Under the pieces are notes generated by a model that did no database searches, was not told where the DNA came from, and saw only the letters and a program-made list of their open reading frames with translations. From Chitinophagaceae bacterium (GTDB taxonomy: Bacteria > Bacteroidota > Bacteroidia > Chitinophagales > Chitinophagaceae): DNA of 64,000 nucleotides. Each line of letters starts with the position of its first letter. The first letter of the stretch is position 1. Below, one piece after another: positions 48,072 to 55,372 of this stretch. The stretch lies in the NCBI GenBank assembly GCA_947488765.1, contig CANLAE010000008.1, forward strand, positions 1 to 64,000, written 5' to 3'. Made by a program: the position numbers and the translations under genes.

Positions 48072-48782
48072 TTAATCTTCCAAGTGAATAGAAATGGTAA
48101 TCATACGAGATTGCAACTTGTCAAAAACATTACTATATTTTAATGATGCGTCTCTGCTATGAATATTGGATAATCCGTAACTGTATTTTATTTCTGGAGA
48201 AAAAGTAACAAAGGGTAAGTAAAAATTAAATCCAATTCCGGCTTCTAATGCAAAATCATTTGTTTTTAGTTTTACCAAATCTTCGGCATTTCTTGCAGTA
48301 GAATTACTAGCTAAATCCATATCAAATTTTGCTCCGGCTAAAATATAAGTTCTGAAATTATTAATGCGGTCCGAATTAAATTTCACATGAAATGGAAAAC
48401 TGACAATGGTAGATTGTAATATCTTTTTTTCTTCTCTTAATGGGTAATTAACATTGTAGGTAAAATATTTTGCTCCGCCGATAATGAGTTGGGGGTTAAC
48501 CCTGAATTCAAAATACTTATTGATTTTTATAGTTCCTAGTAAGCCTAAAGCAATACCACCACTTGCTCCGGGTTCGGCACTCATGATACTGTCATCAGCT
48601 AAAAATTTAGGATGTTTTGATCCGGTAAGATAGCTGCTGTTGTATGCTAAAGTCATCCCAAAATAATATGGCATATCATCATGGTCTGGACGATTCAGAT
48701 CTCTGTATTGTGCTTGTGTTTTTGTAATTAAAAAAACGATACAAGCCATTATAATTATTTGCTTCCGCAATAAATGGTACAT
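48072..48782 (-). CDS. porT: T9SS outer-membrane beta-barrel protein PorT
   Basis: A 236-residue porin-like protein with signal MYHLLRKQIIIMACIVFLITKTQAQ and alternating beta strands (YYFGMTLAYNSSYLTG, IGFNFYLPFVTFSPEIKYSYG, ending MITISIHLED). In Bacteroidota the gene after ubiE is commonly porT, needed for type IX secretion and gliding. The ATG at 48782 lies 28 bp inside the ubiE coding end, so the two genes overlap and are translationally coupled. The T9SS tails on the nuclease and serine hydrolase in this window show cargo for the same pathway. A general porin is the alternative. Confidence 0.85.
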   Translation of the reverse strand: MYHLLRKQIIIMACIVFLITKTQAQYRDLNRPDHDDMPYYFGMTLAYNSSYLTGSKHPKFLADDSIMSAEPGASGGIALGLLGTIKINKYFEFRVNPQLIIGGAKYFTYNVNYPLREEKKILQSTIVSFPFHVKFNSDRINNFRTYILAGAKFDMDLASNSTARNAEDLVKLKTNDFALEAGIGFNFYLPFVTFSPEIKYSYGLSNIHSRDASLKYSNVFDKLQSRMITISIHLED

Positions 48783-49498
48783 ATGCCTATACTAAGTTTT
48801 TTTAAAAAAGTATTTTTAAAACCTGCATCATTCATAATGCTTAAAAAATTGATTCCCTCCGGAAACGCTTGAATTGAACCGTTAAGGTATTGATAAGCAT
48901 CTTTATTTTTTGCAAACAATTTCCCAAAATTTGGCGCAATCACATTCATGTATAAAGAATAAATGCTTTTGAATCCTGTTTGAGTGGGTTTGCTGAACTC
49001 CAAAATGACAGCTTTGCCGCCCGGTTTCAGCACTCTGTACATATCTTGTAACCCTTGTGTAAGATTTTCAAAATTACGCACTCCAAATGCAACGGTAATG
49101 GCATCAAAAGTATTATCTGCGAAGTTTATTTTTTCGCTATCGCCTGTTTGTAATTCAATTGTTTCATTTAAGCCAAGGTTGCTGATTTTTTTTCTGCCAA
49201 AATCCAACATGCCTTCGCTAATATCAATACCAATAATCTTTTTAGGGTGCAATAATTTTTGGGTAAGTATGGCAACATCTGCAGTACCTGTTGCAACATC
49301 TAAAATGTACTGAGGCTGTATGCTTTTTAATTGCTTGATTGCTTTTTTTCTCCAGCCAATATCTATTCCGGCACTTAAAAATCGGTTCAAAAAATCATAG
49401 CGAAAAGCAATATCATTAAACATAGATGCCACCTGTTGTTTTTTGCTTAAACTACTCGCATTATCCGGAACGATTGTATCATGTGCAAACTTACTCAT
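48755..49498 (-). CDS. ubiE: Demethylmenaquinone methyltransferase UbiE/MenG
   Basis: The ATG at 49498 gives a 247-residue SAM-dependent methyltransferase. SAM-binding motif LDVATGTADVAIL, then VAFGVRNFENL and VLKPGGKAVILEFS match UbiE/MenG. It methylates demethylmenaquinone, the last step toward menaquinone, and so complements the MqnC enzyme at 1.9 kb. A start nine bases upstream (49507) is also an ATG and would add MLR. Divergent from rsgA across 145 bp and overlapping porT at its 3' end. Confidence 0.95.
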   Translation of the reverse strand: MSKFAHDTIVPDNASSLSKKQQVASMFNDIAFRYDFLNRFLSAGIDIGWRKKAIKQLKSIQPQYILDVATGTADVAILTQKLLHPKKIIGIDISEGMLDFGRKKISNLGLNETIELQTGDSEKINFADNTFDAITVAFGVRNFENLTQGLQDMYRVLKPGGKAVILEFSKPTQTGFKSIYSLYMNVIAPNFGKLFAKNKDAYQYLNGSIQAFPEGINFLSIMNDAGFKNTFLKKLSIGICTIYCGSK

Positions 49499-49643
49499 AC
49501 GTAACAACGAAGATAAGCATTGCTTGGTTTTAGCTGCTTTTGTTTGCAGTAGTTATTAAAAATAGTTGTTTCAATACAACAACAGGTATTGCTCACAACT
49601 TACTATCTATTACTTGAAAAAAGCCAATTATCTTCGTATCTGA

Positions 49644-50570
49644 ATGAAGGCATTAATTTATAAATCTACGGGCAGCTGGTATATTACCAAATCAGAAACT
49701 GGTAAGTTGTATAATGCACGTATAAAAGGGGTTTTAAAAATTGATGGCATTACTTCTACCAATCCTATTGCAGTTGGAGATGAAGTGGAAATGGATTTGG
49801 AAAATGAATTAGAAGATACAACCACTATCACAAAAATTCATGAACGAAAAAATTATGTTGCCCGTCAATCTCCGCACAACAAACACCAACATCATATCAT
49901 TGCAAGTAATTTAGACCAAAGCTTGTTATTTGCAACTTTAAAAGATCCCAAAACATCTACCGGTTTTATCGATCGTTTTTTAGTGGCTTGTGAAATGTTT
50001 CATATTCCGGCTATTCTTGTTTTTAATAAAGCAGACGTTTACCGACAAAAAGAATTGGAAAAGTTTGAAGAAATAAAAGCCAATTATGAAGCAATTGGTT
50101 ACACGGTAATTTTAGCAAGTGTTCAAAATAATTTAGGCATTGATACAATTAAAGGTTTACTAAAAGATAAAACTACTTTGTTAAGCGGGCATAGCGGTGT
50201 TGGAAAATCTACTTTTATCAATAAATTATTTCCTGATTTAGGATTACGTACTACTGAAGTAAGCAGCTGGAGCGGTAAAGGCATGCACACCACCACTTTC
50301 GCCGAAATGTTTGATTTGCCTTTTGGTGGAAAAATTATTGATACACCCGGTATACGTGAACTAGGAATTACTGGATTGACAAAGCAAGAATTGAGTGGTT
50401 ATTTCCCCGAAATGAAAGCCCTAATTAATGAATGTCAGTTTAACAATTGCATGCACATCAATGAAATGGATTGTGCTATTAAAATTGCTGTAAACGAAGG
50501 GGTGATTGCTATTGACAGATACGTAAGTTATATGAATATCCTAGATACAATTATTGACAAAAAGTATTAA
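49644..50570 (+). CDS. rsgA: Ribosome small subunit-dependent GTPase RsgA
   Basis: A 308-residue circularly permuted GTPase that assists maturation of the 30S subunit. The N-terminal OB-fold is followed by G4 motif NKAD (128-131), then G1 GHSGVGKST (182-190) and DTPGIREL. A zinc site near the C-terminus is made of C, C, H, C in CQFNNCMHINEMDCAI. All motifs are intact and the length is standard. The stop overlaps the stop of the convergent small lipoprotein gene by four bases. Confidence 0.96.
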   Translation: MKALIYKSTGSWYITKSETGKLYNARIKGVLKIDGITSTNPIAVGDEVEMDLENELEDTTTITKIHERKNYVARQSPHNKHQHHIIASNLDQSLLFATLKDPKTSTGFIDRFLVACEMFHIPAILVFNKADVYRQKELEKFEEIKANYEAIGYTVILASVQNNLGIDTIKGLLKDKTTLLSGHSGVGKSTFINKLFPDLGLRTTEVSSWSGKGMHTTTFAEMFDLPFGGKIIDTPGIRELGITGLTKQELSGYFPEMKALINECQFNNCMHINEMDCAIKIAVNEGVIAIDRYVSYMNILDTIIDKKY

Positions 50571-50773
50571 TTACCAAATTTATCCAGTTTATAAGCAGGA
50601 GCTTTGGGTATTTTTTTATCCCCTCTTAATAACTTTTCTGCTCCAACATTTTTACCGTTACTTGGACAACCATTTTTATTTGCACCGCCTCCAAAAATAC
50701 TATTAAATAAACTGCATGAGCTTAATGTAATTAGTACAACTAATATTACAATGATTTGCTTTAATGATTTCAA
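50567..50773 (-). CDS. Small conserved lipoprotein
   Basis: A short protein of about 68 residues if started at the TTG at 50773 (M-KSLKQIIVILVVLITLSSC), or 76 from an ATG at 50797. The lipobox LSSC is clear. The mature part is Gly/Lys-rich with CPSNGKNVGAEKLLRGDKK and ends LDKFGN. I recall short lipoproteins with the same NGKNVGAEK segment beside rsgA-like or nearby genes in other Bacteroidota, so it is probably real, but I know of no function. It is convergent with rsgA. Confidence 0.68.
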   Translation of the reverse strand: MKSLKQIIVILVVLITLSSCSLFNSIFGGGANKNGCPSNGKNVGAEKLLRGDKKIPKAPAYKLDKFGN

Positions 50774-50847
50774 TGTTTCAATTTTTGGATAATACAAAGA
50801 TGTAGAATATTGAGTACGAAAAAATATTTTTAGGACTACAATACAAA

Positions 50848-51381
50848 TTATTTTTTGGCATCGTTGTATGCATCAAACCAGCTTGCATATTTTACATAAT
50901 TATTGGCAATGCGGTTAATCTCTCCGCTGATTAAATTTTCTGAAATATCTTTTACTTTTTTTGCAGGCACTCCGGCATAAATACTTCCGGCTTCTACCAC
51001 AGTACCTTCTAATAATACAGCACCTGCTGCAACAATACTATTGCTGTGTATTTCGCATCTGTCCATTACAATACTACCCATACCAATCAATACATTATCG
51101 TGTATCGTGCAACCATGTACCAATGCATTGTGCCCAATAGAAACATTGTTTCCAATGATAGTTGCATTTTTTTCATAGGTACAATGTATTACTGCGCCAT
51201 CTTGCACATTCACCTGATTGCCCATTTTAATAAAGTTTACATCTCCACGAACTACTGCATTAAACCAAATGCTGCAATTGTTTCCCATCGCTACATCGCC
51301 TATGATTGTTGCATTTGGAGCAATAAAACAGTTTTCGCCAAAGGATGGAGTTTTGTCTAGTATGGTTAGAATGTAGGACAT
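50848..51381 (-). CDS. Gamma carbonic anhydrase family protein
   Basis: A 177-residue left-handed beta-helix protein built from hexapeptide repeats (VAMGNNCSIWFNAVV, ATIIGNNVSIGHNAL). Three histidines in the gamma carbonic anhydrase pattern are present: H66 (VIHCTYE), H84 (SIGHNAL) and H89 (LVHGC), which would bind zinc at trimer interfaces. This is the PaaY/YrdA-like branch. Some members hydrate CO2 and others have lost activity, so function cannot be fixed from sequence. It is divergent from the four-helix-bundle gene and lies 74 bp downstream-side of the small lipoprotein. Confidence 0.88.
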   Translation of the reverse strand: MSYILTILDKTPSFGENCFIAPNATIIGDVAMGNNCSIWFNAVVRGDVNFIKMGNQVNVQDGAVIHCTYEKNATIIGNNVSIGHNALVHGCTIHDNVLIGMGSIVMDRCEIHSNSIVAAGAVLLEGTVVEAGSIYAGVPAKKVKDISENLISGEINRIANNYVKYASWFDAYNDAKK

Positions 51382-51455
51382 TGTTTTAAGTTGACAGATT
51401 TTTGGATGACAGGATTACTATTTCAAATGTAACTTTATCTTTCATAAAAATTGTT

Positions 51456-51821
51456 ATGACCAGCTATAAAAATTTGTTGGCTTGGCAAAAAGCCATGCTT
51501 TTGGTTAAAGAGATTTATACTGTTACCAAACTTTATCCTAAGGAAGAATTGTTTGCATTAACCTCACAAACAAAACGGGCTGCTGTTTCTATTCCAAGTA
51601 ATATTGCAGAAGGTTGTGGCAGAAAATCAAAAAAAGATACGAGTCATTTTTTATACATTTCAAGAGGATCATTGTATGAATTAGAAACACATTTAAATAT
51701 TGCTGTAATGATTGAAATTTTATCAGAAGCATCTTTTCAAAAAATTACATTAATATTAGATGAATGCTTAAAAATTTTAAACGGCTTAATCCGCAGATAT
51801 GAAATTGATGACTTAAAATAA
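51456..51821 (+). CDS. Four-helix-bundle protein (S23 / rRNA-intervening-sequence family)
   Basis: The ATG at 51456 gives 121 residues of the S23 family: MTSYKNLLAWQKAM, then FALTSQTKRAAVSIPSNIAEG with the family's IAEG core, GSLYELETHLNIA, and a final long helix. Related proteins are encoded in 23S rRNA intervening sequences and resemble the Avd accessory proteins of diversity-generating retroelements, but here no reverse transcriptase or rRNA gene is present. Stand-alone copies of unknown role are common in Bacteroidota. It is flanked on both sides by TGTCATC/GATGACA motifs (see the repeat at 51844). Confidence 0.88.
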   Translation: MTSYKNLLAWQKAMLLVKEIYTVTKLYPKEELFALTSQTKRAAVSIPSNIAEGCGRKSKKDTSHFLYISRGSLYELETHLNIAVMIEILSEASFQKITLILDECLKILNGLIRRYEIDDLK

Positions 51822-51843
51822 AAATAATTTTTTATGAAACCTC

Positions 51844-51899
51844 TGTCATCTATCATCTAATCTCTGTCATCTTAAAATTGTCATCTTAAAACTGTCATC
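51844..51899. repeat. Short tandem TGTCATC array beside the four-helix-bundle gene
   Basis: TGTCATC occurs four times at 51844, 51865, 51879 and 51893, the last three spaced 14 bases apart with a TTAAAA filler. The reverse complement GATGACA occurs at 51405, on the other side of the four-helix-bundle gene. The array ends at the start of the class III aminotransferase gene (51905). It may be a slippage product or mark the edge of a small insertion. Confidence 0.6.
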
Positions 51900-51904
51900 T
51901 CCCA

Positions 51905-53098
51905 ATGAATACACGTCAATTATTTCTTGCTCATCTTGCACAAACTTCTCCTGCGCCAATTGGAATTGAAATGGTGAAAGCAGAAGGAATTTATTTGTAT
52001 GATAAGGATGGTAAAAAATATATTGATGGAATCTCAGGATTTAGCGTTGCCAATATTGGACACTCTAATCCGTTGGTAATTGAAGCTGTAAAAAAGCAAG
52101 CTGAACAATACATGCACTTAATTGTGTATGGCGAATTTATTCAGCAGCCACAAGTAGCTTATGCAAAATTATTAACCGATTATTTACCCAAATCTTTAAA
52201 CTGTGTATACTTTACCAACAGTGGTGCAGAAGCAACAGAAGGCGCTATGAAGTTGGCAAAACGTGTTACCGGACGAACAAAAACAATTGCATTCAACCAT
52301 TCTTATCATGGAAGTACGCAAGGTGCGTTGAGTGTGATGGGTGATGAATATTGGCGCAATGCTTTCAGGCCATTATTGCCCGAAGTTTATCATTATGATT
52401 ATGGAAGTGAAGCTGCATTGGCTGCAATTGACGATACGGTTGCTTGTGTAATTATGGAAACGGTACAAGCCGAAGCAGGCATTAATGCTCCTGCAAAAGC
52501 ATGGATACAAGCCGTACGTGAAAAGTGCAATGAACATTGTGTTTTATTAATTCTTGATGAAATACAAAGTGGTTTTGGCAGATCGGGAACGCTATGGGCT
52601 TTTGAACAATTTGATGTTGTACCCGATATTTTATTACTCGGAAAAGCATTGGGTGGCGGTATGCCAATTGGTGCTTTTATTGCAGACACCCGACTCATGA
52701 GCACTTTAACCAATAACCCTGTATTGGGCCATATCACTACGTTTGGTGGACATCCAGTAAGTTGTGCTGCGGGTAAAGCAGCATTTGAATTTTTAGTAAA
52801 TGATACATTGGTACATGATGTAAAAGCGAAAGAAAAAATATTATTGAGCAACATTCATCATACTTATATACAATCCATCAAAATCTTTGGAATGTGGATG
52901 GCGATTGCGTTTGATAGTTTTGAAACCAATCATGCCATCATTCAAAAATGTATTGCAAAAGGGTTGATTACCGATTGGTTTTTATTTGCACCCAATTGTA
53001 TGCGCATTGCACCGCCATTAATTGCTACAGAACAAGAATTGATAGATATCTGCAACATTATTAACGAAAGTATCAATGAATATTCCCATGCTGTATAA
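51905..53098 (+). CDS. Class III PLP-dependent aminotransferase
   Basis: A 397-residue aminotransferase of the acetylornithine/ornithine/4-aminobutyrate type. It has the SGFSVANIGHSNP start, NSGAEATEGAMKLAKR, HSYHGSTQGALS, the cofactor-binding aspartate in LILDEIQSGFGR, and the PLP lysine near residue 246 in LLGKALGGGMPIGAF. The partner substrate is not readable; no arginine genes are adjacent, so an ornithine, lysine or beta-alanine role all remain open. Its start follows directly after the TGTCATC array. The structured repeat element at 53102 begins four bases after its stop. Confidence 0.9.
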   Translation: MNTRQLFLAHLAQTSPAPIGIEMVKAEGIYLYDKDGKKYIDGISGFSVANIGHSNPLVIEAVKKQAEQYMHLIVYGEFIQQPQVAYAKLLTDYLPKSLNCVYFTNSGAEATEGAMKLAKRVTGRTKTIAFNHSYHGSTQGALSVMGDEYWRNAFRPLLPEVYHYDYGSEAALAAIDDTVACVIMETVQAEAGINAPAKAWIQAVREKCNEHCVLLILDEIQSGFGRSGTLWAFEQFDVVPDILLLGKALGGGMPIGAFIADTRLMSTLTNNPVLGHITTFGGHPVSCAAGKAAFEFLVNDTLVHDVKAKEKILLSNIHHTYIQSIKIFGMWMAIAFDSFETNHAIIQKCIAKGLITDWFLFAPNCMRIAPPLIATEQELIDICNIINESINEYSHAV

Positions 53099-53101
53099 CG
53101 A

Positions 53102-53221
53102 GTTGCAGCTTTGTTTGCGTTAGGGATTGCAGTGAAAATCCTTTTGCTTGCAGGCATTTTGCATAGCCTTGTGTGGCAAGCAAAAGATTGCAACGAAAAG
53201 CCCGGCCCCTGGGTAACGCCC
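53102..53221 (+). repeat. Structured dispersed intergenic element, copy A
   Basis: About 120 bases fill the gap between the converging aminotransferase and AI-2E-type genes. The ends share GCGTT (53117) with AACGC (53215). Inside are GCGTTAGGGATTGCAGTG near the left and TTGCAACGAAAAGCCCG near the right. Between them is a perfect 11-bp hairpin (CTTTTGCTTGC with GCAAGCAAAAG) that holds an inner AGGC/GCCT stem. The same flanks, in opposite orientation with a different internal hairpin, occur at 55237. This is more like a structured repeat or RNA than a normal terminator. Confidence 0.75.
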
Positions 53222-54309
53222 TATTGTTTTTTATTCTTTTTATTCATCGAAAAATTTAAATAATCGGGAAGGATATTTCTTTTTTTACGTTTGTCATTTG
53301 CAGGCTTTTGGTATTCTGAATAATAAATTTGTAGTAGAATGATAAAATAAGAAATCAGCAGCGGTCCGAAAATTAATCCTGTAATTCCAAAATATCGCAA
53401 CCCCATAATAATACCCAATACTGTAACAACGGGATGTACATCTGCCATTTTTTTTGCCAACAAAAAGCGTATTAAATTATCACTCAATCCAATGACGATA
53501 ACACCCCACGACAATAGAAAAATGCCGTATCCGGTTTGATGCATGAACAACAAATAAATAGATGCAGGTATCCAAACTAAACCCGTTCCTACCAAAGGAA
53601 TAACAGAAGCAAACCCTGTTATGATGCCCCAAAATCCGGCTTCGGGCAAGCCACAAATTTTATAAGCAAGGTACGACAACAACCCGTGAACCACAGCAAT
53701 CAAAGGCATTCCCAAAGAATTGCTAATCGTTTGTGCTACAAGTTCTTTGCCAAATAATTCTATCAGCGTTCTTCTGAATGGCAAATAAAAAACAATAGCT
53801 GCTTCCAAGCGATTGATATTGATTAATAAAAAATATAGGAAGAAATACATCATGGTGATGCTACTAAAAAAATTGAGGCTGCTGTTTAAAATAAAGGAAA
53901 CTCCTTGCGTGGTGATTTGTTGAATATTGCTCAATGTTTGGCCCGATAAAATACTGAAATGGAATTTTTTTTCTATCTCGGTATTCAGTTGTTTCAGCGG
54001 TTCGTAAATAGATGCAGGGTTGATAGAAATCAATGATGCTTCTTTGTACAACAAGCCGCCAATAAACAAGATGGGTAATAAAACAATGAAAAAGGAAATC
54101 AATAATATTAATGCAGCTGCCAAAGATTTTTTCCAATGAAATCGTTTAATAAGCAATTCCATCAATGGTTTGCTCAATACATAAAACATAACAGCACCAA
54201 GGAATGCAGTAAAAAATTCTAATAAACTATATAATAACATTAAACCAAATATGGCAATGATGCCTAGGAAGAAATATTTGTTTATTTTATGTTCTTGATT
54301 CGTTTCCAT
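53221..54309 (-). CDS. AI-2E-family transporter (permease)
   Basis: A 362-residue polytopic membrane protein with the AI-2E transporter layout: hydrophobic segments near the N-terminus (YFFLGIIAIFGLMLLYSLLEFF), a loop around residues 80-130, and a C-terminal block with FWGIITGFASVIPLVGTGLVWIP, LSWGVIVIGLSDNLIRFLLA and GIIMGLRYFGITGLIFGPLL. Members of this family include quorum-signal and sodium/proton-linked transporters, and substrates vary. The stop is at the edge of structured repeat copy A. Divergent from the class IV aminotransferase across 69 bp. Confidence 0.87.
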   Translation of the reverse strand: METNQEHKINKYFFLGIIAIFGLMLLYSLLEFFTAFLGAVMFYVLSKPLMELLIKRFHWKKSLAAALILLISFFIVLLPILFIGGLLYKEASLISINPASIYEPLKQLNTEIEKKFHFSILSGQTLSNIQQITTQGVSFILNSSLNFFSSITMMYFFLYFLLININRLEAAIVFYLPFRRTLIELFGKELVAQTISNSLGMPLIAVVHGLLSYLAYKICGLPEAGFWGIITGFASVIPLVGTGLVWIPASIYLLFMHQTGYGIFLLSWGVIVIGLSDNLIRFLLAKKMADVHPVVTVLGIIMGLRYFGITGLIFGPLLISYFIILLQIYYSEYQKPANDKRKKRNILPDYLNFSMNKKNKKQ

Positions 54310-54378
54310 AAAATTTGTGTTGCTTTGTACAAATGTAATTTACGATTTGTTGTTGTTACAAAATGAATACTTTGAACT

Positions 54379-55227
54379 ATGCAAAAATTAAAAATGATTT
54401 TTAATGGAGTAATGATGGATGCTGAAAAGCCTGTGATTACAGTAGATAACAGAAGTTTTAGGTATGGCGATGGATGCTTTGAAACAATGAAAGCAGTGAA
54501 AGGAAAAATCATTCATGCCAACGAACATTTCAAACGCTTTTTTACATCATTGGAATTGCTGCAATTTGATAAACCTAATTATCTCAATGCAGCATATTTA
54601 AGCGAGCACATCATCAAATTACTAGCGCAAAATAAACACCAACAAACAGCAAGAATACGCCTTACTTTATTCAGAGGCAATGGTGGTTTGTATGATGCCG
54701 AAAATCATTTTCCAAATTATTGTATTCAAACCTGGAATTTGAATGTTGCCAACAACGAACTCAACGAAAACGGCTTGGTGATTGATGTGTACAAAGATGC
54801 CCGAAAAGTTTGCGATGCTTTTTCGCACCTCAAAAGCAACAATTATTTGCCTTATGTAATGGCTGCATTGTGGGCTAAAAAAAATCATTTGAATGATGCG
54901 TTGCTGCTCAATCCGTTTGATAAAATTGCCGATGCTACAATCGCCAATATTTTTATGGTTAAAGATGGAATCATTAAAACACCTGCAATTACCGAAGGCG
55001 GTGTAAATGGAGTAATGAAAAATTATTTGTTGCAATGTATGCGCAAAGAAAATATGCCCGTAGAAGAATGCAGTATTGCTGTTGAGGATGTTTTGCAGGC
55101 ACAGGAAGTTTTTTTAACCAATTCTGTGTACGGAATAAAATGGGTAAAACAATGTGGCAATAGCAATTACACACTTCAGGCAGCGGCGTTGTTGCACAAG
55201 CAATTTATACAACCTTTATGGTATTAA
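54379..55227 (+). CDS. Class IV PLP-dependent aminotransferase
   Basis: A 282-residue fold-type IV enzyme (branched-chain aminotransferase, D-amino-acid transaminase or aminodeoxychorismate lyase group). It opens with IFNGVMMDAEKPVITVDN and RYGDGCFETM, and has the PLP lysine in HLKSNNYLPYVMA. In the usual cofactor-holding motif (E-x-T-x-x-N) it reads IADATIANIF, so Asp stands where Glu is typical. The end YGIKWVKQCG is typical of the group. The exact reaction is undecided. It lies between the divergent transporter gene and structured repeat copy B. Confidence 0.87.
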   Translation: MQKLKMIFNGVMMDAEKPVITVDNRSFRYGDGCFETMKAVKGKIIHANEHFKRFFTSLELLQFDKPNYLNAAYLSEHIIKLLAQNKHQQTARIRLTLFRGNGGLYDAENHFPNYCIQTWNLNVANNELNENGLVIDVYKDARKVCDAFSHLKSNNYLPYVMAALWAKKNHLNDALLLNPFDKIADATIANIFMVKDGIIKTPAITEGGVNGVMKNYLLQCMRKENMPVEECSIAVEDVLQAQEVFLTNSVYGIKWVKQCGNSNYTLQAAALLHKQFIQPLWY

Positions 55228-55236
55228 TATTTTAAT

Positions 55237-55336
55237 GGCGTTCCCCGTGGTGCGGGATCGGGCTTTTCGTTGCAAGTCCTCGGTACTGCGTACCTGCGGG
55301 CTTTCCACTTCAATCCCTAACGCAGCCGAGCTGTAA
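55237..55336 (-). repeat. Structured dispersed intergenic element, copy B
   Basis: Read on the minus strand, this 100-base element has the same order of blocks as copy A at 53102: GCGTTAGGGATTGAAGTGG, a central variable hairpin (GGTAC-GCA-GTACC), then TTGCAACGAAAAGCCCG and an end hairpin CCCG/CGGG before AACGCC. The internal hairpin differs in sequence and length while both flanks are conserved. It lies between the class IV aminotransferase and photolyase genes. Confidence 0.75.
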
Positions 55337-55372
55337 GTCAACAATTTTTCTGTAGTATTGTTATCCAAACTT

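Noticed and set aside
51456..51821. Diversity-generating retroelement (the four-helix-bundle protein as Avd)
   Set aside because: No reverse transcriptase, template repeat or variable target gene is nearby.
52399..52854. Minus-strand open frame of about 150 codons inside the class III aminotransferase
   Set aside because: Antisense of a clearly coding gene with conserved PLP motifs; no own domain, low-complexity composition.
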